NCBI GenBank assembly: GCA_910586665.1
Contig: CAJUIX010000007.1
Coordinates: 1 to 64,000, forward strand
Source: an uncultured Duncaniella sp.
GTDB lineage: Bacteria; Bacteroidota; Bacteroidia; Bacteroidales; Muribaculaceae
Direction of reading: 5' to 3'
DNA: 64,000 bases
The notes beneath the pieces were generated by a model. It did no database searches. It had not been told where the DNA came from and was given only the letters and a program-made list of their open reading frames with translations. Made by a program: the position numbers and the translations under genes. Within the stretch, counting starts at the first letter, position 1; every line of letters starts with the position of its first letter. Shown here one piece after another: positions 53,249 to 61,905 of this stretch.

Positions 53249-54559
53249 ATGAAAAAGTTATATATTTTAGCATCTCTTGCGGTAGCGTCACTCGGCTTCA
53301 CCTCATGTGAGGCCGACAAAGAGCCGGTTTACCACAATCCGGAGCCCGCGACCTTCGTGCTCAACACTCCCCCGATGGCCAACCAGCTCTATATTCTTGA
53401 GAGCAGCTCGGCTGTGGAACTCACTACCTCCCAACCCGACTACGGAGTTGCAACCCAGACTAACTACTCAATCGACGTCACCCTTGACGACTCATTCGTG
53501 GAGGCAGCCGAAGGCCAGGAGGCAAACTATAAGACTCTCACTCCGAAAGCCCCGACCCAGGCTCAGATTGCACTCGACGCCAAGGCGCTCGACGAGGCTC
53601 TCTGCCAGCTCAAAGGCATCACAGGCTTTGCCGAATGGCCTGAAGAGGGAGTAGAGCCTGTCAAGGTGACCATGCGTGCCCACGCCTGGATCACCGGCTT
53701 CCCCAACAGTGAGTGTGTGTCCAACAATATCGTCCTTGAAGCCGTGCAGCTCTACAATCCCTATCCCGAGGGTGGACGCGTAATCTACTGGGTAGGCGAC
53801 GTATCAGGTTGGAATGTCGGCAACGATGACGCAGCAGCAGCATATGCTGACTGGACACTCGTCGAGACCGGCAAGGATACCAATATCTATGTCGGCGCCT
53901 TCGACATCCCCGCAGGCTCAAAGAACTTCCGCTTCTACACCCAGCTCGGTGACTGGGGCAAGGGCTCTATCGGTTCTTCTACCGACGGCAGCGTCAACAA
54001 GGAGTTTGATCCCACCAAGGACGGCGTACAGCTCGACCCCGTGGCCGGCGGCCAGGGCAACTGGTGCACTCCCGCGACATGGGAAGGCGGATTCGTCACC
54101 TTCACTGTCAACCTCAGCAACTACAATGTCGACGATCCCGACAACAGCACCGTCACAATCCTCGCTCAGAAGGGCAACTACGACTTCTCCAAGATGAACT
54201 TCATCTACCTCGTGGGCGACTGTTCCGCATGGTCGGTTGATGCTGACAACGCTACCGAAATCTACGCCAACTACAAGCTCTATGACTATGACAGCAACGG
54301 CATCTACACCGGCACCTTCGATATAGCCGAAGGTAAGGCGACCTTCCGCTTCTACTCCGAGCTCGGCAACTGGGACAAGGGCTCTATCGGCTCTCAGACT
54401 GACGACAATCCTGTCGAAGTAGCCATGACAGACGGCAACTATGCCGGAGCATGCGTAAGCGGCAAGGGTAGCTGGAAGTTCCCCGCATGGACCGGCGGCA
54501 AGATGAAGATGGTTGTTGACACCAACAATATGACTGTCGATTTCTCAACGGTTGAATAA
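53249..54559 (+). CDS. SusE-type outer-membrane lipoprotein with two tandem modules
   Basis: A 436-residue surface lipoprotein. The ATG at 53249 gives a cleaner signal (MKKLYILASLAVASL, lipobox GFTSC with Cys20) than the in-frame ATG 12 nt earlier. Residues of about 30-170 form a SusE-like N-terminal domain. Two related glycan-binding modules follow: YWVGDVSGWNV at 180-190 with FRFYTQLGDWGKGSIG, and YLVGDCSAWSV at 320-330 with FRFYSELGNWDKGSIG. The clear internal duplication suggests two binding sites. SusE/SusF proteins of this kind are known for starch binding. It follows susD after 21 nt. Confidence 0.88.
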   Translation: MKKLYILASLAVASLGFTSCEADKEPVYHNPEPATFVLNTPPMANQLYILESSSAVELTTSQPDYGVATQTNYSIDVTLDDSFVEAAEGQEANYKTLTPKAPTQAQIALDAKALDEALCQLKGITGFAEWPEEGVEPVKVTMRAHAWITGFPNSECVSNNIVLEAVQLYNPYPEGGRVIYWVGDVSGWNVGNDDAAAAYADWTLVETGKDTNIYVGAFDIPAGSKNFRFYTQLGDWGKGSIGSSTDGSVNKEFDPTKDGVQLDPVAGGQGNWCTPATWEGGFVTFTVNLSNYNVDDPDNSTVTILAQKGNYDFSKMNFIYLVGDCSAWSVDADNATEIYANYKLYDYDSNGIYTGTFDIAEGKATFRFYSELGNWDKGSIGSQTDDNPVEVAMTDGNYAGACVSGKGSWKFPAWTGGKMKMVVDTNNMTVDFSTVE

Positions 54560-54572
54560 TCTAAGCACCAAT

Positions 54573-54644
54573 CCGATTTACGGGGACGCTGCGTGCCGCG
54601 CGTCCGCCAACGGCACCGCACCGCGGCGTCCCTGCAACAATCGG
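54573..54644. repeat. REP-like cruciform between the SusE- and SusF-type genes
   Basis: Nested inverted repeats: CCGATT (54573-54578) with AATCGG (54639-54644), GGGACGC near 54583-54589 with GCGTCCC near 54626-54632, and TGCG-TGCCG with CGGCACCGCA inside. It shares the AGGGAC/GTCCC-type core with the elements at 17591-17725 and 22587-22617. Inside an operon it may stabilise the upstream mRNA or reduce downstream expression. Confidence 0.78.
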
Positions 54645-54680
54645 ACAAGGATAAAAAAACATTAAGACCTTAACAACGAT

Positions 54681-56147
54681 ATGAAACATATATCTTTAAT
54701 GCTTATGATGGCTCTGGGTCTGGGATTCACGGCCTGCGACAACGATTTTGACTTCCCCAACCCTCCGGGCCAGTCAAATCCCCAGGAGCCTGTATTTGAA
54801 AGCGCCAGCCTCACGCTCGCGTCGGCTGTCAGCGGCACAGTCAACCTCGTCGAGGCCAACGATGCCGACACCTTCGTGCCCCTGGCCGAGATTACAGCCG
54901 TTGACTCCCTCCCCGGCTACGACCTTAAGTTCGTAGGCCAGATGTCGGCTTCCGACAACTTCGCCAACCCATTCGAATTCCCCGTCACCCTCTCCGAGAA
55001 GATCCTCACCGCTGACCCTGACGACCTCGATGCAGGCTTCCGCGGCGTCCTCAACACCCTCGACCCCGCTGCCAAGGATGTCAACATCCGTTTCAAGGCT
55101 TATGCGGTCAAGGCTGCCAACAACGAGCAGGTCCGTCTCGGCGGTTCCGACGTGTTCTACTGCCCCATGAAGGCCTCTATCAAGCCCTTCAACCCCGGCT
55201 TCACCGCTGAAGAGACCTACTATCTCGTCGGCACCTGCACCGGCGGCTCGCTCGACGCTGCCTCTGCCGTCAGGATGACCAACAGCGGCATCAGCCCATA
55301 CGATGACCCCGTGTTCTCCTGCGTTGTCGACATAACCGGCGACCAGGCTGCCGCCGGCTATGAGTGGGCGGTAGTTCCCGCATCAACCCTCGCAGCAGGT
55401 TCGGGCCTCGTGCTCGCTCCCTCCGACGCCGAGCTTGCGGGTGACGCCAACGGCTACCTCAAGGAATATGAATCAACCGGCGTATGGGGTGTCGTCAGCG
55501 AGAGCAACAACCACCTCTTCACTGTCAATGTCCGTCCCGACGAGGATGGCCTCTACAGCTACAAGATTGAACTTGCCATTCCCAACCTCTGGACTCCCGG
55601 TCCCTCCAACAACTGGACACCCGGCGCATCACAGATGCTCTACACCGACAACTATAAGTACTACCAGGGCTTCGTCCATATCGACGGCGAATTCAAGTTC
55701 ACCTCCGCTCCCGACTGGAACCACACCAACTTCGGCTTCCTCGAACCGGGCAAGCTTACCACCGACGGCAGTGCCGGCAACATGAACGTGGCGCCTGACG
55801 GAACACCTCTCACCAACGGTCTCTACTGGTGCTCGGCCGACATCGTCGCCCTCACCTACACCACCGCTGCCATCAATTCACTCGCCATCATCGGCGACGC
55901 GACCGAAGGCGGCTGGGATGCAGAGACTGCCATGACCCCCTCAGAGGACTTCCTCACATGGACACTCACCACGACTCTCAAGGAGGGAACATTCAAGTTC
56001 CGTGCCAACAACGCCTGGGACATCGACTTCGGCGGCACCTTGGACAACATCACCTTCAAGGGTGACAACATCCCCGCCCCCAAGACCGGCGCAGTGACCA
56101 TCGTCCTCGACCTCAGCACAATACCGTATACGGCAACTGTAAAATAG
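54681..56147 (+). CDS. SusF/SusE-type outer-membrane lipoprotein
   Basis: A 488-residue surface lipoprotein with signal MKHISLMLMMALGLG and lipobox GFTACDND, the acidic residues after Cys fitting surface export. An N-terminal SusE-like domain (about 30-165) is followed by modules with YYLVGTCTGGSLDAA, WTPGPSNNWTPGASQMLY and SLAIIGDATEGGWDAETAMT, each the beginning of a SusE/SusF-type starch-binding domain. It probably traps glycan for the SusCD transporter. The 121-nt gap before it holds a REP-like cruciform. Confidence 0.86.
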   Translation: MKHISLMLMMALGLGFTACDNDFDFPNPPGQSNPQEPVFESASLTLASAVSGTVNLVEANDADTFVPLAEITAVDSLPGYDLKFVGQMSASDNFANPFEFPVTLSEKILTADPDDLDAGFRGVLNTLDPAAKDVNIRFKAYAVKAANNEQVRLGGSDVFYCPMKASIKPFNPGFTAEETYYLVGTCTGGSLDAASAVRMTNSGISPYDDPVFSCVVDITGDQAAAGYEWAVVPASTLAAGSGLVLAPSDAELAGDANGYLKEYESTGVWGVVSESNNHLFTVNVRPDEDGLYSYKIELAIPNLWTPGPSNNWTPGASQMLYTDNYKYYQGFVHIDGEFKFTSAPDWNHTNFGFLEPGKLTTDGSAGNMNVAPDGTPLTNGLYWCSADIVALTYTTAAINSLAIIGDATEGGWDAETAMTPSEDFLTWTLTTTLKEGTFKFRANNAWDIDFGGTLDNITFKGDNIPAPKTGAVTIVLDLSTIPYTATVK

Positions 56148-56149
56148 TT

Positions 56150-56175
56150 TAAGGTTTAGGTTTAAGGTTTAGAGA
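56150..56175. repeat. Short TTTAAGG/TTTAGG direct repeats
   Basis: Three adjacent copies of a GGTTTA-type heptamer lie just after the SusF-type stop codon. A related AACCTTAAGGACCTTAAAGAC string follows the GH51 gene at about 58378-58398. Purpose unknown. Confidence 0.5.
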
Positions 56176-56255
56176 ATACCTTCATCCCAAACACTTATCT
56201 AAACCATAAACCCGCCCCCTTAAAACAAAAATATTCCCTTTATTTCAATCTGAGT

Positions 56256-56306
56256 GCCGCCCGGCTGTCTTTTCTATTGAGAAAAGCGCCGGGCGGCCAT
56301 ATTTTT
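56256..56306 (+). terminator. Intrinsic terminator at the end of the sus operon
   Basis: A 10-bp stem GCCGCCCGGC (56256-56265) / GCCGGGCGGC (56288-56297) with an inner CTTTTC/GAAAAG extension, then a T run at 56302-56306. Confidence 0.85.
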
Positions 56307-56319
56307 GCTTGAAAATGCG

Positions 56320-56327
56320 TATCTTTG
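56320..56327 (+). promoter_or_regulatory. -7 box upstream of the GH51 gene
   Basis: TATCTTTG, 37 bp before the start and just after the sus terminator, suggesting a separate transcript. No good -33 box is seen. Confidence 0.5.
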
Positions 56328-56363
56328 CGTATCACATTACTCAGCTAATCCCCCAAGTCAATC

Positions 56364-58367
56364 ATGAAACTCAGAGCAGCCCTCCTCAGCACCGCCATAC
56401 TAACGGCATCCGCCGCCGCGACAGCCGAGGAATTCGTAATCCGCACCGACAAACCAGGTGCCGAGATACAGCCAACCATGTACGGCCTCTTCTTCGAGGA
56501 CATCAACTATGCCGCTGACGGTGGCCTCTATGCCGAAATGGTCAAGAACCGCTCATTTGAATTCCCGCAGCCCCTCATGGGCTGGGAGAGCTTCGGCGAC
56601 GTCAAAGTCCGCACCGACGGTCCCTTCGAGCGCAACCCGCACTATGTCAGCCTCCTTCCCGCCGACCATCCCCACAAATCTACAGGCCTCAGCAACGAGG
56701 GCTTCTTCGGCGTGGCCTTCCGCCAGGGGGAGGACTACCGCTTCAGCGTCTGGGCGCGTTCAGCCACATCCCGCCCATCGAAAATCAGGGTGGAACTTGC
56801 CGACCCCGCATCTATGGGGGAGACACAGGTCATGGCCTCGCAGAGCATCACGATTGATTCCGACCAGTGGCGCCGCTACACCGTCAACCTCCGTCCCTCC
56901 GAGACCGTTGCCAAAGGGCGGCTGAGGGTCTTCCTCGACTCTTCCGAGGGCTGCGACCTCGAACACATCTCCCTCTTCCCTGTCGACACCTGGAAAGGGC
57001 ATGAGAACGGCCTCCGCAAGGACCTCGCCCAAAAGCTCGCCGACATCCATCCCGGTCTGCTCCGCTTCCCCGGCGGCTGTATAGTCGAAGGCACCGACCT
57101 ACCGACCCGCTACCAATGGAAAAACAGCGTAGGCCCCGTCGAGAACCGCCCTCTCAACGAGAACCGCTGGCACTACACATTCCGCCACCGTTACTTCCCC
57201 GACTATTACCAGAGCTACGGCCTCGGATTCTATGAATACTTCCTCCTGGCCGAAGAAATCGGTGCCGAGCCGCTCCCGGTGCTCAGCGTCGGCCTCGCCT
57301 GCCAGTTTCAGAACGGCGACATGAAGGCCCACGTCCCCGTCGACTCCCTCCAGCCCTACATTGACGACGCTCTTGACCTCATCGAGTTCGCCAACGGCGA
57401 CACGTCGACCAAATGGGGACAGTTGCGTGCCGGCATGGGTCACCCCGCGCCCTTCAATCTCAAATTCATCGCTATCGGCAACGAACAGTGGGGTCCCGAA
57501 TTCCCCGAGCGCCTCGAGCCATTCGTCAAAGCCATCCGCAAGCGCTACCCTGACATAAAGATTGTAGGCTCAGCCGGCCCCTCGGCCTCCGGCGACAAGT
57601 TTGACTACCTTTGGCCTGAGATGAAGCGCCTCAGAGCCGACCTCGTCGACGAGCACTACTACTGCCCCGAAGAATTCTTCCTCACCCAGGCCGCCCGCTA
57701 TGACTCATACGACCGCAAAGGCCCCAAGGTCTTCGCCGGAGAGTATGCCTGCCACGGCAAGGGGCGCAAATACAATCATTTCAACGCCTCACTCATGGAA
57801 GCGGCCTTCATGACCGGCCTCGAGCGCAATGCCGACATAGTCCACATGGCCACCTATGCCCCGCTTTTCGCCCATGTCGAAGGCTGGCAGTGGCGTCCCG
57901 ACATGATATGGTTTGACAACCTCAACTCCGTGGCCACCGCGAGCTACTATGTACAGCAACTCTACTCCACCTACAAAGGCTCACGCGTCCTCACTCTCAC
58001 CCTCGAAGGGCGTCCCGTCACCGGGCAGAACGGCCTTTATGCCTCCGCCGTCACTGACTCTTCCACCGGCGGCTACATTGTCAAGGTAGCCAACACCTCC
58101 GACGCTCCGTCACAAATAAATCTTCGCTTTGAAGGGCTCAAAACCAACAAACCTCTCACCACCGCACGAGCAATCATCCTCAACACTGAGTCATCCGCTG
58201 CCAACCTATCAACAACCGACGATTCTAATCCTCTTCTCCTCGACAACACCATCGAGCACCCTGACCGCATTATACCCCGTGAGATGACACTCACACTCAA
58301 GAACGGCGCCAACATCCTCCCCATCACCATCCCCGCCAAAACATTCGGAGTCTACCTGGTCAGGTAA
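56364..58367 (+). CDS. GH51-family alpha-L-arabinofuranosidase
   Basis: A 667-residue secreted or periplasmic glycosidase with a signal peptide (MKLRAALLSTAILTASAAATA). A CBM4/9-like domain lies at about 75-205, followed by a TIM barrel. The acid/base is E374 in IAIGNEQWGPEF and the nucleophile is E460 in KVFAGEYACHG, the family pair. LFFEDINYAADGGLYAEM is the usual N-terminal signature. It releases arabinose from arabinan or arabinoxylan side chains. It lies downstream of the sus genes with its own -7 box and shares a bidirectional terminator with GH28. Confidence 0.92.
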   Translation: MKLRAALLSTAILTASAAATAEEFVIRTDKPGAEIQPTMYGLFFEDINYAADGGLYAEMVKNRSFEFPQPLMGWESFGDVKVRTDGPFERNPHYVSLLPADHPHKSTGLSNEGFFGVAFRQGEDYRFSVWARSATSRPSKIRVELADPASMGETQVMASQSITIDSDQWRRYTVNLRPSETVAKGRLRVFLDSSEGCDLEHISLFPVDTWKGHENGLRKDLAQKLADIHPGLLRFPGGCIVEGTDLPTRYQWKNSVGPVENRPLNENRWHYTFRHRYFPDYYQSYGLGFYEYFLLAEEIGAEPLPVLSVGLACQFQNGDMKAHVPVDSLQPYIDDALDLIEFANGDTSTKWGQLRAGMGHPAPFNLKFIAIGNEQWGPEFPERLEPFVKAIRKRYPDIKIVGSAGPSASGDKFDYLWPEMKRLRADLVDEHYYCPEEFFLTQAARYDSYDRKGPKVFAGEYACHGKGRKYNHFNASLMEAAFMTGLERNADIVHMATYAPLFAHVEGWQWRPDMIWFDNLNSVATASYYVQQLYSTYKGSRVLTLTLEGRPVTGQNGLYASAVTDSSTGGYIVKVANTSDAPSQINLRFEGLKTNKPLTTARAIILNTESSAANLSTTDDSNPLLLDNTIEHPDRIIPREMTLTLKNGANILPITIPAKTFGVYLVR

Positions 58368-58410
58368 GGTCTCTAAGAACCTTAAGGACCTTAAAGACTC
58401 TACCCAAAAT

Positions 58411-58463
58411 CAAAAAACAGAGCCGGCTGCCCCCTTTCGAAGCGAGCAGCCGGCCCTATTTTT
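58411..58463. terminator. Bidirectional terminator between GH51 and GH28
   Basis: The stem GCCGGCTGC (58422-58430) / GCAGCCGGC (58446-58454) has T residues to its right on the plus strand (58458-58463) and A residues to its left (58411-58417), which are T on the minus strand, so it can end both convergent genes. Confidence 0.85.
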
Positions 58464-58474
58464 TGAGAAATCAA

Positions 58475-59920
58475 TCACTGCATCCTTGCTCCGTTGATAC
58501 TCAGGTTCGGGAAACGGAGATCTGCAGCCTGCCCGTTGAGCAGCAGCGCACCCTTCTCCACACCGTCGAATGTCGAATTCTTCACCTCGACATTATATAC
58601 GTTGCAGCAGTCATCGTAAGCGTCAATCCTTACACCATACTGACTCTTCTTGCAATTCACGTTGTCGAGATAGACATTGCGCACCACCGGCGGATAGGCC
58701 CTCTGGCAAATCTCCTTCTGGTCATAGATAAGATTGATTTTCAACACGGCCTCCTTACACTGGCCCACTTCGACGTTGCGCACATAGACATTCTCAATGA
58801 TACCGCCGCGGCAGTTGCTCGTCTTGATGCGTATCACTCGGTCAAGCAGCGGAGAGTCCATCTTGCAGTTCTCGACAAAGAGATTGCGGTAGCCGCCCGA
58901 AATCTCGCTGCCAATTACCACGCCGCCGTGGCCGTTCTTCATCTGACAGTTACGCACGATGATGTTTTCCGAAGGACGTCCGTCGCGCCCGTCGCGGTTA
59001 CGACCGCTCTTGATTGCGATACAGTCGTCGCCCGTATCGAAATAACAGCCCTCGATAAGCACATTCTTGCAGGCGTCAGGGTCACAGCCGTCACCGTTGG
59101 GACCCTCGTTCTGTACATGCACGTTGCGCACAATCACATTGTCGCACAGCGCGGGATGCATCACCCAGAAAGGTGCACGGAGCATGGTCACACCCTCGAT
59201 GAGCACATTCTTGCACTCCATCGGGTTGACGAGCTGCACACGCATGCCGTAGCCGTCACCGAGGCGGCGCTGCTCCACGGGCACACCCTTCTCATTCCAC
59301 TCCAGGAGAATCGGACGCCCTATCTTTTGGGAAATCATACCCTCCTTCCAGCCGAAATGGGGAGCACCACACATGGCCCACCAGTTGGTCCTGTCGCCAC
59401 CGCCGTCAAGAGTGCCCTTGCCGGTGATGGCAATATTCTCCTGCTGGTAGGCATAGACCATCGGCTGGTAATTATAGCAGTCGACACCCTCCCAGCGAGT
59501 GCGCACGACGGGATATTCCTTAAGATCCGAAGTGAAAAGCAGTGTCGCTCCCTCCTCGAGATGAAGGTTGACATTGCTCTTGAGAGTGACAGGACCTGTG
59601 AGCCAGGTTCCGGCCGGGATTATGACCCTGCCGCCACCCTCGCGCGAGCAGCGGTCAATCACCTTGTTGATGAGTTCGGTGTAAAGATAGCCCTTGGTAT
59701 CGGACTTCTTGCCGTATTTGAACAGAGGATAGTCCTTGTCGCGGAAAGTCGGGGCCTTGATGTTCTTTTCCACCTCGGGATAAAGCTCCGCCCACGCCTT
59801 GGCCGATTCCTTAGCCCTGAGCGCCTCCTTTTCCTTAGCCGACAACTGCTGCGCCGCCGCGTCACCGCAGCCCGCGCCTAACGCGCACATAATCAATAGT
59901 GCGAGAATTGATTTTTTCAT
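58475..59920 (-). CDS. GH28-family glycosidase (polygalacturonase-like)
   Basis: A 481-residue protein with a lipobox-like N terminus (MKKSILALLIMCALGAGC; the longer frame to 60028 is not needed). The right-handed beta helix carries the GH28 motifs in order: NGDGCDPD, GDDCIAIKSG, NGHGGVVIGSE and RIKT. These supply the catalytic Asp residues and the substrate-binding Arg/Lys. It probably cleaves galacturonide or rhamnogalacturonide bonds in pectin. It is opposite in direction to the sus genes but adjacent, and has its own consensus promoter. Confidence 0.92.
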   Translation of the reverse strand: MKKSILALLIMCALGAGCGDAAAQQLSAKEKEALRAKESAKAWAELYPEVEKNIKAPTFRDKDYPLFKYGKKSDTKGYLYTELINKVIDRCSREGGGRVIIPAGTWLTGPVTLKSNVNLHLEEGATLLFTSDLKEYPVVRTRWEGVDCYNYQPMVYAYQQENIAITGKGTLDGGGDRTNWWAMCGAPHFGWKEGMISQKIGRPILLEWNEKGVPVEQRRLGDGYGMRVQLVNPMECKNVLIEGVTMLRAPFWVMHPALCDNVIVRNVHVQNEGPNGDGCDPDACKNVLIEGCYFDTGDDCIAIKSGRNRDGRDGRPSENIIVRNCQMKNGHGGVVIGSEISGGYRNLFVENCKMDSPLLDRVIRIKTSNCRGGIIENVYVRNVEVGQCKEAVLKINLIYDQKEICQRAYPPVVRNVYLDNVNCKKSQYGVRIDAYDDCCNVYNVEVKNSTFDGVEKGALLLNGQAADLRFPNLSINGARMQ

Positions 59921-59985
59921 GGTCAATAATATAAATAAATATTTGTGATGATTTTTCGTGATTCCGCGTGCTCCAAAGCACTTCG

Positions 59986-60017
59986 CAAAATTAACAAGAA
60001 AAGCCCGAAGTAACAAA
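59986..60017 (-). promoter_or_regulatory. Promoter of the GH28 gene
   Basis: On the minus strand, TTTG (complement of 60014-60017), exactly 20 bp, then TAATTTTG (complement of 59986-59993): a perfect consensus. Confidence 0.75.
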
Positions 60018-60040
60018 AACGGTGTCATTTTTATTGTATC

Positions 60041-60073
60041 TTGCTGATATTTACAAAAAAATGCTTACCTTTG
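60041..60073 (+). promoter_or_regulatory. Promoter of glycogen synthase
   Basis: TTG at 60041-60043, 22 bp, then TACCTTTG at 60066-60073, about 30 bp before the start. Confidence 0.6.
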
Positions 60074-60103
60074 CACCTCGAAAAATATTAATATCTAAGA
60101 AGA

Positions 60104-61846
60104 ATGACGGACACAATACCTGCTACCCCCCGTCTCGACCTCTTGTTTGAGGTAAGCTGGGAGGTCTGTAACAAGATTGGCGGGATTTACACCGTCTTGT
60201 CGACCAAGGCAAAAACATTGCAGAAACTCTATGCCGACAAGACTATCTTCATCGGCCCCGACGTGTGGACAGCGGAGAATCCCTCACCCTGGTTCACAGA
60301 GACAAAAGTCGCAGGCCTCTCGGAGTGGGCGCAGAGCGCCAGGCTCCCCGAAGGCGTAAGCGTCAGAGTGGGTCGCTGGGATATCCCGGGACGCCCTATC
60401 GCAGTGCTTGTAAAGTTTGACGGCATGTATGCCGTAAAGGATGAGTTCTACGGAGAGATGTGGCAGCGCTTCGGCGTTGACTCCCTCCACGCCTACGGCG
60501 ACTATGACGAGGGCTGCGCCTTCGGCCATGCCGCCGGTATAGTAATCGAATCAATCATAGCCTCCGGCTTCGGCGCAAAGCTGACCCCGACAGGCCGCAT
60601 TTCAAAGAAGCATCGCAGCAACATCGTGGCCCACTTCGACGAGTGGACCACCGGCATGGGACTCCTTTATGTCAAATGGAAACTCCCGCAGGTTGCAACG
60701 GTCTTCACTACCCACGCCACCAGCATAGGCCGCAGCATCTGCGGCAACAACAAGCCCCTCTATGACTATCTCAAGGGCTACAACGGCGACCAGATGGCCC
60801 GCGAGCTCAACATGGAGGCAAAGCACTCACTCGAAAAGTGCGCCGCCCATGCAGCCGACGCCTTCACGACCGTCAGCGACATCACGGCCGAAGAGTGCGA
60901 GCAGCTCCTGGAGCGCCGCCCGACAGTGGTGACCCCCAACGGCTTCGAGAAAAATTTCGTGCCATCTGCGGCAAAGTTCCCCGCCGCACGCAAGGCTGCC
61001 CGCGAGCGTATGCTCACAGCGGCCTCCGCCCTCACAGGCAAGGTCTTTGACGACAACACCTTCGTCGTCATCACCAGCGGGCGTTGCGAGTATCGAAACA
61101 AGGGTCTCGACCTCTATCTCGACGTCTGCGCCACGCTGCGCAACCACCGCCTCTGCCGCAACATCCTCGCCTTTGTCATGGTGCCCGCATGGCCCAAGGA
61201 AGCCCGCGCCGACCTGCGCGAGCGCCTCGCATCCATGAACGACCATCCGTATATCAACTCCGAGGTGCCGCTCAACGACCCGGTGCTCACCCACTGGCTC
61301 AACAACCCCGACAGCGACGCGGTCAACTGCCGCATCCACCAGCTCGGCTTCGCCGACAACGATCCCAGGGTCACGGTCATCTACGTCCCCTGCTACCTTA
61401 ACGGTGACGACGGCATCTTCAACCTCGACTACTACGACATCCTCCCCGGAGCGGACGCCACAGTCTTCGCATCGTACTACGAGCCGTGGGGCTACACCCC
61501 TCTTGAAAGTATTGCCTTCGGCGTCCCGACAATCACCACCTCGCTTTCAGGCTTCGGCCAGTGGGTGCTCCGCACAAGCGAGAACTACTTTGACGAGTGT
61601 GGTGTCAACGTCATCGGACGCGGTGACTCCAACTATTCCGGCGTCGTCGAAAGCATCGCCCACTCAATCGAGTATCTCAACTGTGTCTCACCCAAGGAGG
61701 CCAAAAAGATAAGCAAGGCTGCGATGCACACCGCCGGCGAAGCGGCATGGTCGAAATTTATCAAATATTACGAGGAGGCCTACGCAGACGCCCTCGAGAA
61801 GACCGACGAGCGCATGAGGCTCGAAAACGCACCAGCACACAAGTAA
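60104..61846 (+). CDS. Glycogen synthase, GT3-like
   Basis: A 580-residue cytosolic glucosyltransferase. The opening DLLFEVSWEVCNKIGGIYTVLSTKA and the late ATVFASYYEPWGYTPLESIAFGVPTITTSLSGFG match the GT3 (animal and fungal type) glycogen synthases rather than the bacterial GT5 GlgA. GT3 enzymes in animals use UDP-glucose; whether this one does is inference. It precedes glycogen phosphorylase by 59 nt, so synthesis and breakdown are co-transcribed. The promoter is divergent from that of GH28. Confidence 0.9.
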   Translation: MTDTIPATPRLDLLFEVSWEVCNKIGGIYTVLSTKAKTLQKLYADKTIFIGPDVWTAENPSPWFTETKVAGLSEWAQSARLPEGVSVRVGRWDIPGRPIAVLVKFDGMYAVKDEFYGEMWQRFGVDSLHAYGDYDEGCAFGHAAGIVIESIIASGFGAKLTPTGRISKKHRSNIVAHFDEWTTGMGLLYVKWKLPQVATVFTTHATSIGRSICGNNKPLYDYLKGYNGDQMARELNMEAKHSLEKCAAHAADAFTTVSDITAEECEQLLERRPTVVTPNGFEKNFVPSAAKFPAARKAARERMLTAASALTGKVFDDNTFVVITSGRCEYRNKGLDLYLDVCATLRNHRLCRNILAFVMVPAWPKEARADLRERLASMNDHPYINSEVPLNDPVLTHWLNNPDSDAVNCRIHQLGFADNDPRVTVIYVPCYLNGDDGIFNLDYYDILPGADATVFASYYEPWGYTPLESIAFGVPTITTSLSGFGQWVLRTSENYFDECGVNVIGRGDSNYSGVVESIAHSIEYLNCVSPKEAKKISKAAMHTAGEAAWSKFIKYYEEAYADALEKTDERMRLENAPAHK

Positions 61847-61905
61847 CACTCTCTTAATATCATCCAACTTACACAGAGAAATAAGAAACATAATTTTATA
61901 TCATT

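Noticed and set aside
56148..56180. GGTTTA repeats as a telomere-like or integration signal
   Set aside because: Only about three short copies next to a stop codon and no other mobile-element sign; kept only as a low-value repeat.
58463..59881. 472-codon plus-strand open frame opposite GH28
   Set aside because: Antisense shadow of a gene with intact GH28 active-site motifs.
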